From an uncultured Clostridia bacterium (lineage in GTDB: Bacteria; Bacillota; Clostridia; TANB77; CAG-508), in contig CAKOVP010000023.1 of the NCBI GenBank assembly GCA_934122035.1, positions 1 through 21,069 on the forward strand: DNA of 21,069 nt, in the 5' to 3' direction. The notes below the pieces were generated by a model. It was not told the DNA's origin and did no database searches. It saw nothing but the letters and a program-made list of their open reading frames with translations. This document shows positions 1-7,650 of the stretch, in pieces (position 1 is the first letter of the stretch; every line of letters begins with the position of its first letter). The position numbers were made by a program, and so were the translations under genes.

Positions 1-140
1 TTTGGTATTTTAAAAACGAATGCCCACTGATAAATAAATCTATATATTGATTGATTTTTTATTAAATATATTATTGATGGCATTGAAAAACATATAGCTA
101 CAATTATGAATAGTGATAATACCCATTTTTTATTTTTCAT
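1..140 (-). CDS. Partial membrane protein, function unknown (N-terminus only)
   Basis: This open frame was read by hand on the minus strand. It starts with ATG at 138-140 behind an AGGGAAGG ribosome binding site at about 153-160 and runs off the window edge after 46 codons. It begins MKNKKWVLSLF and has one hydrophobic segment at about residues 6-27, so it is a membrane protein or has an uncleaved signal anchor. It lies 42 bp downstream of the ruvB stop, in the same direction, and is probably the last visible gene of the tagO-glycosyltransferase-ruvB operon. I do not recognise the family. Another GT-C type envelope glycosyltransferase is possible from context only. Confidence 0.6.
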   Translation of the reverse strand, partial: MKNKKWVLSLFIIVAICFSMPSIIYLIKNQSIYRFIYQWAFVFKIP

Positions 141-182
141 ATAACAATTATTCCTTCCCTACTTTTCTCAAGATCTACCATT

Positions 183-1193
183 TTATAATTGCAATTGGTA
201 TGATGCCCCAATATGTTTATATGCTGCTGGCAGTGGAACTCTTCCTCTTTGTGTTCTAGATATGAAGCCTATCTGTATTAAATATGGTTCATAAACATCT
301 TCCAATGTATCTATGTCTTCACCAACCGTTGTTGCCAAAGCCTCTATTCCAATTGGTTTTCCTTGATATTTTATTATCATAGTCTCTAGAATTTTTCTAT
401 CTATTTCATCTAAGCCTAATTCATCTATTTCTAGTTTATTTAATGCTGTTTTTGCAATTTTTAAATCTATTTTACCATTTCCAAGAACCATAGCATAATC
501 TCTAACTCTTTTTAATAATCTATTTGCAATTCTAGGAGTTCCTCTAGATCTTCTTGCAATTTCACTACTTGCCTCTTCATCAATTTCTACGCTTAATATT
601 TTTGCAGACCTGTTTATTATTTTAATTAAGTCTTTCTCATCATATAATTCTAATCTATGTACTATTCCAAATCTATCTCTTAATGGAGTAGTAAGAGAAC
701 CTGCTTTTGTTGTAGCTCCAATTAAAGTAAATGGAGGCAGATTTATTCTTATAGATTTTGCCGTTGGTCCTTTTCCAATTATAATGTCTAAAACAAAATC
801 CTCCAATGCAGGATATAGAATTTCCTCTACGTTTTTATTTAAACGATGAATCTCATCTATAAATATGACTTCGTTTGGAGTTAAATTTGTTAATAATGCT
901 GCAAGATCTCCAGGTTTTGTTATTGCCGGTCCAGATGTAATCTTTAATTTTGCTCCCATTTCATTTGCAATTATTCCAGCAAGTGTAGTCTTACCAAGTC
1001 CTGGAGGACCATATAATAGAACATGGTCTAATGCTTCTTCTCTTTTTTTTGCAGCTTCTATATAAACTTTCATACTCTCTTTTACTTTAGTTTGTCCAAT
1101 ATATTCTTCTAGTAACTGAGGCCTTAGAGTAGTTTCAAGCGTTTCTTCATTGTTATCTTCAATGCCTGGATTCATTATTAATTTTTCCTTCAT
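183..1193 (-). CDS. ruvB: Holliday junction branch migration ATPase RuvB
   Basis: RuvB is the AAA+ motor that, with RuvA, drives branch migration of Holliday junctions in the cytoplasm during recombination repair. The 336 residues match the family's usual length. Visible motifs are Walker A GPPGLGKTT (62-70), Walker B with DEIH (113-116), sensor 1 GATT (159-162) and the arginine-finger stretch LRDRFG (171-176). The C-terminal winged-helix DNA-binding region ends with GRVPLPAAYKHIG. The start used has a weak AGAAAGG site; a second Met at residue 7, preceded by AAGGA, is an alternative. No ruvA lies beside it. Instead ruvB is 14 bp downstream of a membrane glycosyltransferase gene and is probably co-transcribed with it. 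Confidence 0.97.
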   Translation of the reverse strand: MKEKLIMNPGIEDNNEETLETTLRPQLLEEYIGQTKVKESMKVYIEAAKKREEALDHVLLYGPPGLGKTTLAGIIANEMGAKLKITSGPAITKPGDLAALLTNLTPNEVIFIDEIHRLNKNVEEILYPALEDFVLDIIIGKGPTAKSIRINLPPFTLIGATTKAGSLTTPLRDRFGIVHRLELYDEKDLIKIINRSAKILSVEIDEEASSEIARRSRGTPRIANRLLKRVRDYAMVLGNGKIDLKIAKTALNKLEIDELGLDEIDRKILETMIIKYQGKPIGIEALATTVGEDIDTLEDVYEPYLIQIGFISRTQRGRVPLPAAYKHIGASYQLQL

Positions 1194-1207
1194 TATAATA
1201 TGCCTTT

Positions 1208-2899
1208 CTAATAGTTTTTTATTATTTTGTAATTTCCATATTCACTCACAAAAGTGTTATCTTTTTGTAATTTTTCAATGTTTTCTGTATATGCTTTATG
1301 GATAACTACTATATATTTTTCTTGTCTATTAATCATATCTATTATTTTGTCATCAATTTTTTCTTTCCAAAAATTATAGTTTAGGAAAGATGAAAGCGAC
1401 GAACTTTTAGCATTTGGAACATAAGAGTTTTGATTTTTTGTATTGCACAATTCATATGGTGATGTCTTTGTCGCTAATAAAACATATATGTATGGTTCAC
1501 CCACATCATATGTTATATAATACTTATTCGCATCTTCATTACTAGAATCCGACTCAATTATTTCTGTTATCATATATATTTCTTTATTTTCGAAAATATT
1601 TTTCAAATTACGAATTTCTTGTTTTTCTACGTCAAAATATACAATTTCAAAATTAATAAATAATATGCAAAGCACTGATATTATAATAGTCGGTAGTAAG
1701 TATGATTTCTGGCACATTCTAATTATGCCTATAGTTATAACATATAATAAAGGAAAATAGATTGCATTTATTCTATTTATGCTTGTTATTTTCACTGTAA
1801 TGTTAGTAATATATATAACAATCAAAGATACAGTCATAAAGCCATTAAAACTAAATTTTCTCTTTTTCAGACTAACTATAAATTCTGATAATCCTTCAAT
1901 TAAACCTACTATTAGAAACGGGATTTCAAAAATATATAAACTATATTTATTTAAGAATACTTTATATATAGATTTTGTTCCATATTTAAAAATATTAGAA
2001 AGTTGTATTTCTCCTTCTCTATATTCCGGTAATTTTGGAATCGTAAATATTCCAAAAGCAGTTTTTGAAACTAGTCCTTTATTTAATAAAATTAAATATA
2101 TTAATGGAAGTGCTAATACAAGTATAGGAATTCCCATTAATATTATTTGTTTAATTTTTATATTCCTCATGTACAATGAATATACTAAATAAAAAATCAA
2201 AAATATCGGAATTATCATCCATGAAAGTGCATACGTATACAAAGTTATTCCTATTAGAATCCCAGCAATTACATAATGCCAGTTTTTATTTGCGGTTAAT
2301 AGTAATAATATATCTAGCATTAACATTGGAGCTAATAAATTACAATCAAGCCCCCACCTCGATGCCTCAATGTGCCATGGGCATATAATTATTAAAAACG
2401 CATATAAGAGTGCTGTTTTTTTGTCTTTAAATTTATCTACTAGCACATACGAAACTATAATTCCCATTATAAAAAATATTAGTTCTGGTAACCTATACGA
2501 TACAATATTGGCCCCAAATAGTTTTATAAACGGAATTGTTGAATATGCATATAAGGCACTTTGTCCACCTCCAAAATTTATAAGATATAGAGGCCATGTA
2601 TTTAAATATCTATCAACTCCATAATTTGCAAGACAATATGCATCGTACGCTGCTCCAGCTTCATCTAACCCGATATCCTCTGGAATTTGCCCAAATTTAT
2701 ATAATCTTGTTATTGCCATTACAAGTATAAGTATGGTTAAAATCCATTTATAATTTTTATTTATAAAATTATCTTTTTTATTTTCTATTTCATTTATGGT
2801 ATCTTTATGTAAATTGTGTTCCAACATATATCTTTGAACTATTTTTATTATTGCTATTGCAAAAATTACTACTATTGTTATTAATACTTGTGCTTTCAT
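1208..2899 (-). CDS. GT-C fold membrane glycosyltransferase (PMT/ArnT-like)
   Basis: A 563-residue polytopic membrane protein with about ten or more hydrophobic helices and a soluble C-terminal tail of about 130 residues. The first outer loop carries GLDEAGAAYDAY (78-88), with the acidic D79-E80 pair typical of GT-C enzymes (PMT, ArnT, GT39/GT83 type), followed by WPLYLINFGGGQ and CPWHIEASRWGLD. Such enzymes transfer a sugar from a polyprenyl-phosphate donor to an acceptor on the outer face of the membrane. The gene directly upstream encodes the class of GT2 enzyme that makes such donors, which supports this reading. Acceptor and sugar cannot be told from sequence. The start has an AGGAAGG site about 12 bases upstream. 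A weak AAGAC/GTCTT hairpin followed by T's lies in the 76-bp gap before it and may attenuate transcription. Confidence 0.8.
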   Translation of the reverse strand: MKAQVLITIVVIFAIAIIKIVQRYMLEHNLHKDTINEIENKKDNFINKNYKWILTILILVMAITRLYKFGQIPEDIGLDEAGAAYDAYCLANYGVDRYLNTWPLYLINFGGGQSALYAYSTIPFIKLFGANIVSYRLPELIFFIMGIIVSYVLVDKFKDKKTALLYAFLIIICPWHIEASRWGLDCNLLAPMLMLDILLLLTANKNWHYVIAGILIGITLYTYALSWMIIPIFLIFYLVYSLYMRNIKIKQIILMGIPILVLALPLIYLILLNKGLVSKTAFGIFTIPKLPEYREGEIQLSNIFKYGTKSIYKVFLNKYSLYIFEIPFLIVGLIEGLSEFIVSLKKRKFSFNGFMTVSLIVIYITNITVKITSINRINAIYFPLLYVITIGIIRMCQKSYLLPTIIISVLCILFINFEIVYFDVEKQEIRNLKNIFENKEIYMITEIIESDSSNEDANKYYITYDVGEPYIYVLLATKTSPYELCNTKNQNSYVPNAKSSSLSSFLNYNFWKEKIDDKIIDMINRQEKYIVVIHKAYTENIEKLQKDNTFVSEYGNYKIIKNY

Positions 2900-2975
2900 T
2901 TTAAATATGTTCCTTCCTAAAAAGACATAGTCAGTCTTATTTTCTTTGGTATATACTTGATTTAACTATAATCTC

Positions 2976-3923
2976 CTATTTGTCATTCATTTCTTTTTCT
3001 CCATTATATTCGTTTACTAAATATAATGGTCTATGTTTTGATTCATTGAATATTCTTCCTAAATATTCTCCCATAATTCCTATTAATATTATTTGCACTC
3101 CAGCGAAGAATAGTATTAATAATATTATTGCTTGGAATGCTTGTATTGCAGTGTGTGTAACTACTGCTTTTACAATTACATATATGAAATATATGAATAA
3201 TGCTAAAAATGTTGGTATACTCAAATATGTAGATATTCTAAGTGGTGATGTTGTAAATGATGTTATTCCATCTATTGCCAAATCTATAAGTTTTTTATAG
3301 TTCCATTTTGTTTTTCCTGCAATTCTTGGATCTCTATCATATAAAATCTCTTTTTTATTATAGCCTATCCAGCTAAACATACTCTTAGAGCATCTTCCTG
3401 TCTCTCTCATTTTTTTAAGAGCATTTACACATCTTTTATCTAATAATCTAAAATCTCCTGTATCCTTTTGTATTTCAACTTTTGTTAAACTTTGCAATAC
3501 TCTATAGTACATTTTAGAAGTAAATTTTTTAAGCCATGTTTCTCCCGCTCTAGACTTTCTTTTTGCATATACATCATCATATCCTTGTTCCCATAGTTCA
3601 ACCATTTGTGGTATTAGCTCTGGTGGATCTTGTAAGTCTGCATCCATTATAATTACACAGTCTCCTGTTGCATAGTCAAGTCCTGCTATCATTGCTATTT
3701 CTTTTCCGAAGTTTCTAGAAAAATCCACATAAGAAATTCTGCTATCTTTTTTCCTTAACTCTTTTATCTCTTTTATTGTATTGTCTTTACTACCATCATT
3801 TACAAAAAGTAATTCGAATTCATAATTATTCATTTCGTTCATTATTTTGCTTACTCTTTCATATAAAAATGGAAGCGATTCTTGTTCATTATATGCTGGT
3901 ATTAATATTGTAATTTTTTTCAT
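2976..3923 (-). CDS. Polyprenyl-phosphate glycosyltransferase, GT2 family (GtrB/DPM1-like)
   Basis: Predicted to transfer a sugar from a nucleotide sugar to undecaprenyl phosphate at the inner face of the membrane. The 315 residues begin with the GT2 (GT-A) fold: ILIPAYNEQES, VNDGS (41-45), and the metal-binding DxD in IIMDADLQDPPELIPQM (D94, D96). SRNFGKEIAMIAGL is typical of the GtrB/YkcC/DPM1-like branch. Two C-terminal membrane helices at about 234-254 and 265-284 follow, then GEYLGRIFNE, as in GtrB-type proteins. The start codon lies one base beyond the tagO stop, so translation is probably coupled. Together with the downstream GT-C gene it forms a donor-synthesis plus donor-use pair. 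Confidence 0.92.
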   Translation of the reverse strand: MKKITILIPAYNEQESLPFLYERVSKIMNEMNNYEFELLFVNDGSKDNTIKEIKELRKKDSRISYVDFSRNFGKEIAMIAGLDYATGDCVIIMDADLQDPPELIPQMVELWEQGYDDVYAKRKSRAGETWLKKFTSKMYYRVLQSLTKVEIQKDTGDFRLLDKRCVNALKKMRETGRCSKSMFSWIGYNKKEILYDRDPRIAGKTKWNYKKLIDLAIDGITSFTTSPLRISTYLSIPTFLALFIYFIYVIVKAVVTHTAIQAFQAIILLILFFAGVQIILIGIMGEYLGRIFNESKHRPLYLVNEYNGEKEMNDK

Positions 3924-3924
3924 C

Positions 3925-5041
3925 TTATTTTTCCTCTTTTCTATTTGATTTTGTTATTTCTTCTTCATCTTCGTCTCTTAAGTGTAATATGTCTTTGTAT
4001 CCAATCGCTACAATTGCAATTACCAATATTGCAAATGAAATTGCCTTCCACACTCCGCTATCTAACAATATTATAGCAGTCATTCCAAATGTAGCCGTAA
4101 TTCCGTATAAAATTAATACGGCTTGTTTTTGAGAATATCCCCTTGCCATTAATCTATGATGTAAATGTCCTTTGTCTGCTTTAAACACACCTTTTATAGA
4201 TTTAGTTTTTGCAATTCTTCTTACTATTGCCCATAAGGTATCGAAAATTGGAAGTGCCAAAACCATAATAGGTGCTATTATTACTATTGCTGTATATGTT
4301 TTTGCAACACCTAAAATTGAAATTACTGCAAGTGCAAATCCCATAAAATTTGATCCTACATCTCCAATAAAAGTTTTAGCAGGATTAAAATTATATGGTA
4401 AAAATCCTACTATTGCGCCAGCAAGTGCTGTAATTAACACAATTGCAATTAATGGTGATTCATTAAGCGAAAATATTATTAAAAGTGATATGCAAGAAAT
4501 TAGCGTAATTCCTGATGATAAGCCATCTAGTCCATCAATTAAATTTATTGCATTTGTTATGCCAACAATCCATCCAATTGTTAGAATATAGCTAAATACT
4601 TCGTTTAAAACAACACTATATTCTTTAAATGGTATTGTAAAATTATCTATTAAAATTCCAGAACTTGTAACGCAAATTGCTGCAATTATTTGTCCAATTA
4701 GCTTTACTACTGGTTTTACTCCTCTTGAATCATCTATAAAGCAAACAACCTCTAGTATAAGCATTCCGTGTCAAGAAACCTATTAATTTTCTTGTTAAAT
4801 TTTCTTGGGCAAAATCTATTTTTCTTTCTATATACATAGAAATTACTAAATATACTGCTGATATTAAAAAGCCAGAAATAACCGCAAGGCCACCAAGTCT
4901 TGGCATTGGTTTTTTATTTACTCTTCTGTCTTCCGGCATATCTACTGCACCAACTTTTTTTGCGATTCTAATTGTATATGGCGTAATTACAAAAGCCGTT
5001 ATAAAAGCTAGTAAAAACGCTATTGCTATATCTCCCCACAT
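3925..5041 (-). pseudogene. tagO: TagO/WecA-type undecaprenyl-phosphate N-acetylaminosugar-1-phosphate transferase, split by a frameshift
   Basis: This family moves GlcNAc-1-phosphate from UDP-GlcNAc to undecaprenyl phosphate, the first step of teichoic acid or other envelope glycan synthesis. The N-terminal frame (4730-5041) carries DMPEDRRVNKKPMPRLGG. The second frame (3925-4764) carries CFIDDSRGVKP, NLIDGLDGLSSG, FIGDVGSNFMG and the HLHHRL loop, all family hallmarks. Dropping one base, the plus-strand g at 4768, changes ACA-CGG-AAT to ACA-GGA-ATG and joins the frames into a 371-residue protein of normal length without losing any conserved block. The break falls outside a homopolymer. It is therefore either a real recent mutation or a sequence error; every other part looks functional. 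The start has a GAAAGGA site and follows a strong promoter. Confidence 0.88.
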
Positions 5042-5078
5042 ATTACGTAATTCCTTTCAGCTTATAATTTCTTGTATG

Positions 5079-5106
5079 ATTATATCATATATCCAGTATT
5101 TTTCAA
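5079..5106 (-). promoter_or_regulatory. Sigma-A promoter of the tagO operon
   Basis: On the minus strand, -35 TTGAAA (5101-5106) and -10 TATAAT (5079-5084) are separated by 16 bases, with an extended TG one base before the -10. The tagO start lies about 40 bases downstream. It is the best promoter ahead of the minus-strand envelope operon. Confidence 0.75.
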
Positions 5107-5156
5107 TAAAAATAAGAAAATTATTCTGTATATAATTCGCCTTAAATCAACTAAAA

Positions 5157-5184
5157 AGAGGAAGCAATAATTATTGCCTCCTCT
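5157..5184 (-). terminator. Intrinsic terminator of a minus-strand transcript
   Basis: A near-perfect dyad, GAGGAGGCAATAA against TTATTGCTTCCTC on the minus strand with one G-T wobble, is followed by TTTTTAG. It would stop transcription arriving from the right before it reaches the tagO promoter. Confidence 0.7.
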
Positions 5185-5262
5185 ATAAACTAATGTAGTA
5201 CTCTCTATAACACTTAATAATATTTATTAGAAAGATTTATATAATAAAATAGGGTTTTGATT

Positions 5263-5373
5263 TTATATTAATTCTTTTAATTTTTTATATATTCTTTTTG
5301 ATTCTAAATTAAAGACATTATCACCTCCATTTAACAATATTTTTATTTTAACTATTTGAATAGGACGTTTCAT
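5263..5373 (-). CDS. Possible 36-residue peptide, unknown
   Basis: A short minus-strand frame beginning MKRPIQIVKIKILLNGGD and ending KKLKELI. It lies between a candidate promoter (5599-5627) and a terminator (5157-5184). It is basic and lysine-rich. Its own ribosome binding site is poor (CGAAAG right next to the ATG). A very good GGAGGTGATA site lies inside it, but the ATG behind that site opens only a four-codon frame (MSLI). A longer in-frame start exists at 5397. The region may instead make a non-coding RNA. Weak call, given because it is the only frame in a 550-bp gap that sits inside an apparent transcription unit. Confidence 0.2.
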   Translation of the reverse strand: MKRPIQIVKIKILLNGGDNVFNLESKRIYKKLKELI

Positions 5374-5598
5374 CTTTCGTGTAATAAGTAAATACATAAT
5401 ATAAAAGGATTGTTTTAATGAAGTTTTTCTCTTAAATTAAATTAAGTTTATCTTAAGATTTGTGTCGATTAAAATCAATTATACAAAATAATAATATAAT
5501 TTAAAAATTTTAGCTCTATTTTTCTATTATTTTTAAATTAATAATTTTTTCATATGTTTAATGCTTGTACAAGTTTTTTGTTTTATAAAACTGTAATT

Positions 5599-5627
5599 AT
5601 AATACCACGTAAATGGCTGTATTGCAA
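5599..5627 (-). promoter_or_regulatory. Candidate promoter in the gap downstream of the pilin-like gene
   Basis: On the minus strand, -35 TTGCAA (5622-5627) and -10 TATTAT (5599-5604) are separated by 17 bases, with TG one base before the -10. It points left, toward the 5157-5184 terminator. Together they would define a transcript of about 400 nt that covers most of the gene-free stretch 5185-5598. Confidence 0.4.
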
Positions 5628-5737
5628 GTTTTTTCGTACGTCTAATTTCTACACGTTTTTACAATTTTTGTAAGTTCAATATAATTATGCCTCAGTCTTG
5701 GCAGACTAAATTCCATAATTTTATCTATTGCATATTG

Positions 5738-6481
5738 CTACGAAATCCTTTTCCACATATATGTTACTATATATGGTTGGATATTGTTATGTGCTTGAGA
5801 TCCTCCTGTTGGATTAGTTACTCCAAATCTTCCAGATCCACCATTACCTCTATGAGCTCCTGTCTCCCATCCCGCGGCTACATAGTCAGTCCAAGCTACA
5901 GCAAATTGTCCTCTAACCCAAGCATTATTTAAACCTTGTTGTGTATAGCTTAAGCTAACATCGTGATCGTGTTCTGGCATTTCTGCTATACTTAATGTAT
6001 GATTATATTCTCCGCCTGTACTTCCAGCATTAAAACTTATACTTTGTGAATTGCTGTCTGTACCAGTTCCCTGTCCAACAAGTGTTCTTCCTTGTCCATA
6101 ACTTTCCCAAGTTCCACCTATAAATTCTGAAGGATTTTGACTTGATGTGCTTATATATATGCTGCCAACAGGATAAATGTTTAGTTTTTCTTCTTGTAAT
6201 TTTTGATCTAATTTACTGTCAACAATTTTGTTTATCATTTGTTGCAGTTCACTTCTGTCTAATGTTATTTCATCTGAATTACTGGCTAATTTATTTTCAA
6301 GTGATAATATTCCTATTTGCGAATTTCCCTGTTTTTGTTCTGTTGTCTCACTCATTTTTTTAGACTGATTTATTATACCATTTTGTCCTGTTACAGTTGC
6401 CATTGTTACTCCTGCTAAAATAAGCAATATTACTATAGTTACAACTAAGGCAACAAGTGTTATTCCTTTATATTTTTTCAT
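5738..6481 (-). CDS. Prepilin-like protein with phage tail-collar/baseplate-type C-terminal domain
   Basis: A 247-residue fusion. Residues 1-30 (MKKYKGITLVALVVTIVILL) are a class III-type prepilin signal: a short basic leader, a processing site after Gly6, then a hydrophobic helix. The usual Glu at mature position 5 is Ala here (A11). Residues 45-100 are polar and probably coiled-coil. Residues 102-247 resemble phage tail fibre/collar proteins: YPVGSIYISTSSQNPSEFIGGTWE, then GRTLVGQGTG, GGEYNHTLSIAEMPEHDHD, and the ending AHNNIQPYIVTYMWKRIS. I infer a surface-displayed, pilin-anchored receptor-binding-like domain. No other pilus genes or phage structural genes are nearby. The start has an AAAGGAG site. 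Upstream lie two promoters inside a segment bounded by inverted repeats, so expression may be switched. Confidence 0.85.
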   Translation of the reverse strand: MKKYKGITLVALVVTIVILLILAGVTMATVTGQNGIINQSKKMSETTEQKQGNSQIGILSLENKLASNSDEITLDRSELQQMINKIVDSKLDQKLQEEKLNIYPVGSIYISTSSQNPSEFIGGTWESYGQGRTLVGQGTGTDSNSQSISFNAGSTGGEYNHTLSIAEMPEHDHDVSLSYTQQGLNNAWVRGQFAVAWTDYVAAGWETGAHRGNGGSGRFGVTNPTGGSQAHNNIQPYIVTYMWKRIS

Positions 6482-6515
6482 TTTCTTTTTCTCCTTTGTC
6501 TATTATATTTTGTTA

Positions 6516-6535
6516 TTAAGTATGTAACTTAATGA
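6516..6535 (+). repeat. 20-bp inverted repeat, copy A (with copy B at 6684-6703)
   Basis: The core TTAAGTATGTAACTTAA followed by TGA reads on the plus strand. The same 20 bases are found on the minus strand at 6684-6703 without a mismatch. Each copy is itself a dyad (TTAAGT/ACTTAA with five bases between). It lies about 35 bp upstream of the pilin-like gene start. Confidence 0.9.
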
Positions 6536-6542
6536 CAAATTA

Positions 6543-6583
6543 CTTATAGCATAACATTATAATAAAATCAATATAAATTACAA
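6543..6583 (-). promoter_or_regulatory. Two overlapping promoters facing the pilin-like gene, inside the inverted-repeat segment
   Basis: Promoter 1: -35 TTGTAA (6578-6583), 16 bases, -10 TATAAT (6556-6561). Promoter 2: -35 TTGATT (6566-6571), 17 bases, -10 TATAAG (6543-6548) with TG one base upstream. Both point left. Both lie wholly between the inverted repeats, so inverting the segment would turn them away from the gene. Confidence 0.55.
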
Positions 6584-6586
6584 ATT

Positions 6587-6615
6587 TTGAAACAAAAAAA
6601 CATACAAAATAATAT
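6587..6615 (+). promoter_or_regulatory. Weaker rightward promoter candidate inside the inverted-repeat segment
   Basis: -35 TTGAAA (6587-6592), 17 bases, -10 TAATAT (6610-6615). It points toward the phosphoesterase gene, which has its own better promoter at 6745-6773. In an inverted segment it would face the pilin-like gene, which would make a switch less than absolute. Confidence 0.3.
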
Positions 6616-6683
6616 CAAAAAAATTAAAGACATAAAAAACGTGAAAAATATAGAGCTTCAGCATATTTAAAACTTTAGTTATA

Positions 6684-6703
6684 TCATTAAGTTACATACT
6701 TAA
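6684..6703 (-). repeat. 20-bp inverted repeat, copy B
   Basis: Perfect reverse complement of copy A (6516-6535), 148 bp away from it. The 315-bp intergenic region 6482-6796 is otherwise very AT-rich and holds only the promoters listed. Confidence 0.9.
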
Positions 6704-6744
6704 CGATATTTTTTTATTCATTTTCTCATATTTTTTATTTATCG

Positions 6745-6773
6745 TTGATATTCCCCACGTTTTAGAGTATAAT
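6745..6773 (+). promoter_or_regulatory. Sigma-A promoter of the phosphoesterase gene
   Basis: -35 TTGATA (6745-6750), 17-base spacer, -10 TATAAT (6768-6773), with the gene start 23 bases further. It lies outside the inverted-repeat segment. Confidence 0.75.
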
Positions 6774-6796
6774 ATTAGAAGTTTGGAGGAGATTTT

Positions 6797-7588
6797 ATGG
6801 AACGCATTGCAATTATTTCAGATGTTCACGGAAACATAACTGCACTAAATACTGTTTTAGAAGATATTAAATCTAGGAATATTTCTAGAATTTTTTGTCT
6901 TGGAGATTCTGTTACAAAATGTGCTAATCCTGATAAGGTTATAGACACTTTGAGAGATGTTTGTGAAGTTATGATTTTAGGAAATTGCGATGCTGTAATC
7001 GCTCAAGAAAGTATAAATGCTAGAACTTTTTGGTCTAGAAAGAAGATTGGTGAAGAAAGAGCTGAATTTCTAAGAAATTTACCTGTTAGTCATGATTTTT
7101 ATATGAGCGGAAGACTAATTAGATTGTTTCATGCTTCACCACAAAGTTTATCTCATATTTACAATCCTATGTATTTTAATGATGGTGCTCGTGGTGTTCC
7201 AGAACATTGTGATCCTATAGAACTCTTTGAAAATACAAGTTTTATTGGTAAAGATTCTAATTCTCCTACTCCAGATGTTGTGGGTTATGGACATATTCAT
7301 ACTCCAAATGTTTTGCGTATTAAAAATAAGCTTATTTTTAATCCTGGAAGTGTGGGAATTCCAGTAGAAATGAAAAATTCTAATTGTTTTGAAGAGTCTT
7401 GTAAATTTTCTACTGTTGCATCATATGCTATATTAGAAGGCGATTATAATTCTAAAAATTTGTCTGTTTTTTCTGTTTCTATTGTAAGAGTTCCTTATAA
7501 TATTGAAGAAGAGATAAAAAGTTTGGAAGAATCAGATATTCCAAATAAGAAGAATATTATTGCAACACTAAGGACAGCATGTCCATAA
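6797..7588 (+). CDS. Metallophosphoesterase, YfcE/MJ0936-like
   Basis: A soluble calcineurin-like phosphodiesterase of 263 residues. The dinuclear-metal motifs are complete: SDVHGN (D9, H11), LGDSV (D37), LGNCD (N63), LFHASP (H112), GYGHIHTP (H166, H168) and NPGSVG (183-188). Relatives of the YfcE type hydrolyse model phosphodiesters in vitro; the natural substrate cannot be told from sequence. An insertion at about 123-160 between the metal motifs and a 60-residue C-terminal extension make it longer than the minimal 160-180-residue family members. The start has GGAGGAG at the right distance. It is followed, after 62 bp and without a clear terminator, by the UDP-sugar pyrophosphorylase gene, so the two may be co-transcribed. 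Confidence 0.9.
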   Translation: MERIAIISDVHGNITALNTVLEDIKSRNISRIFCLGDSVTKCANPDKVIDTLRDVCEVMILGNCDAVIAQESINARTFWSRKKIGEERAEFLRNLPVSHDFYMSGRLIRLFHASPQSLSHIYNPMYFNDGARGVPEHCDPIELFENTSFIGKDSNSPTPDVVGYGHIHTPNVLRIKNKLIFNPGSVGIPVEMKNSNCFEESCKFSTVASYAILEGDYNSKNLSVFSVSIVRVPYNIEEEIKSLEESDIPNKKNIIATLRTACP

Positions 7589-7650
7589 AAAATAATTTTA
7601 TTTAAGTATATAACAAGATTTTATATTCTAAAGGAGGAATATAACTAATT

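Noticed and set aside
865..1065. Plus-strand open frame opposite ruvB, and similar antisense frames opposite the other genes (for example 1779-2624, 4172-4591, 13325-13633, 15589-15783)
   Set aside because: They lie wholly within well-supported genes on the other strand, have no ribosome binding sites and encode no recognisable motifs.
4762..4771. Programmed ribosomal frameshift in tagO
   Set aside because: There is no slippery run or obvious stimulating structure at the site, and the family is not known for frameshifting; a simple inserted base is more likely.
5687..5932. Plus-strand frame overlapping the end of the pilin-like gene
   Set aside because: No ribosome binding site and mostly antisense to the conserved tail-collar domain; judged a shadow frame.
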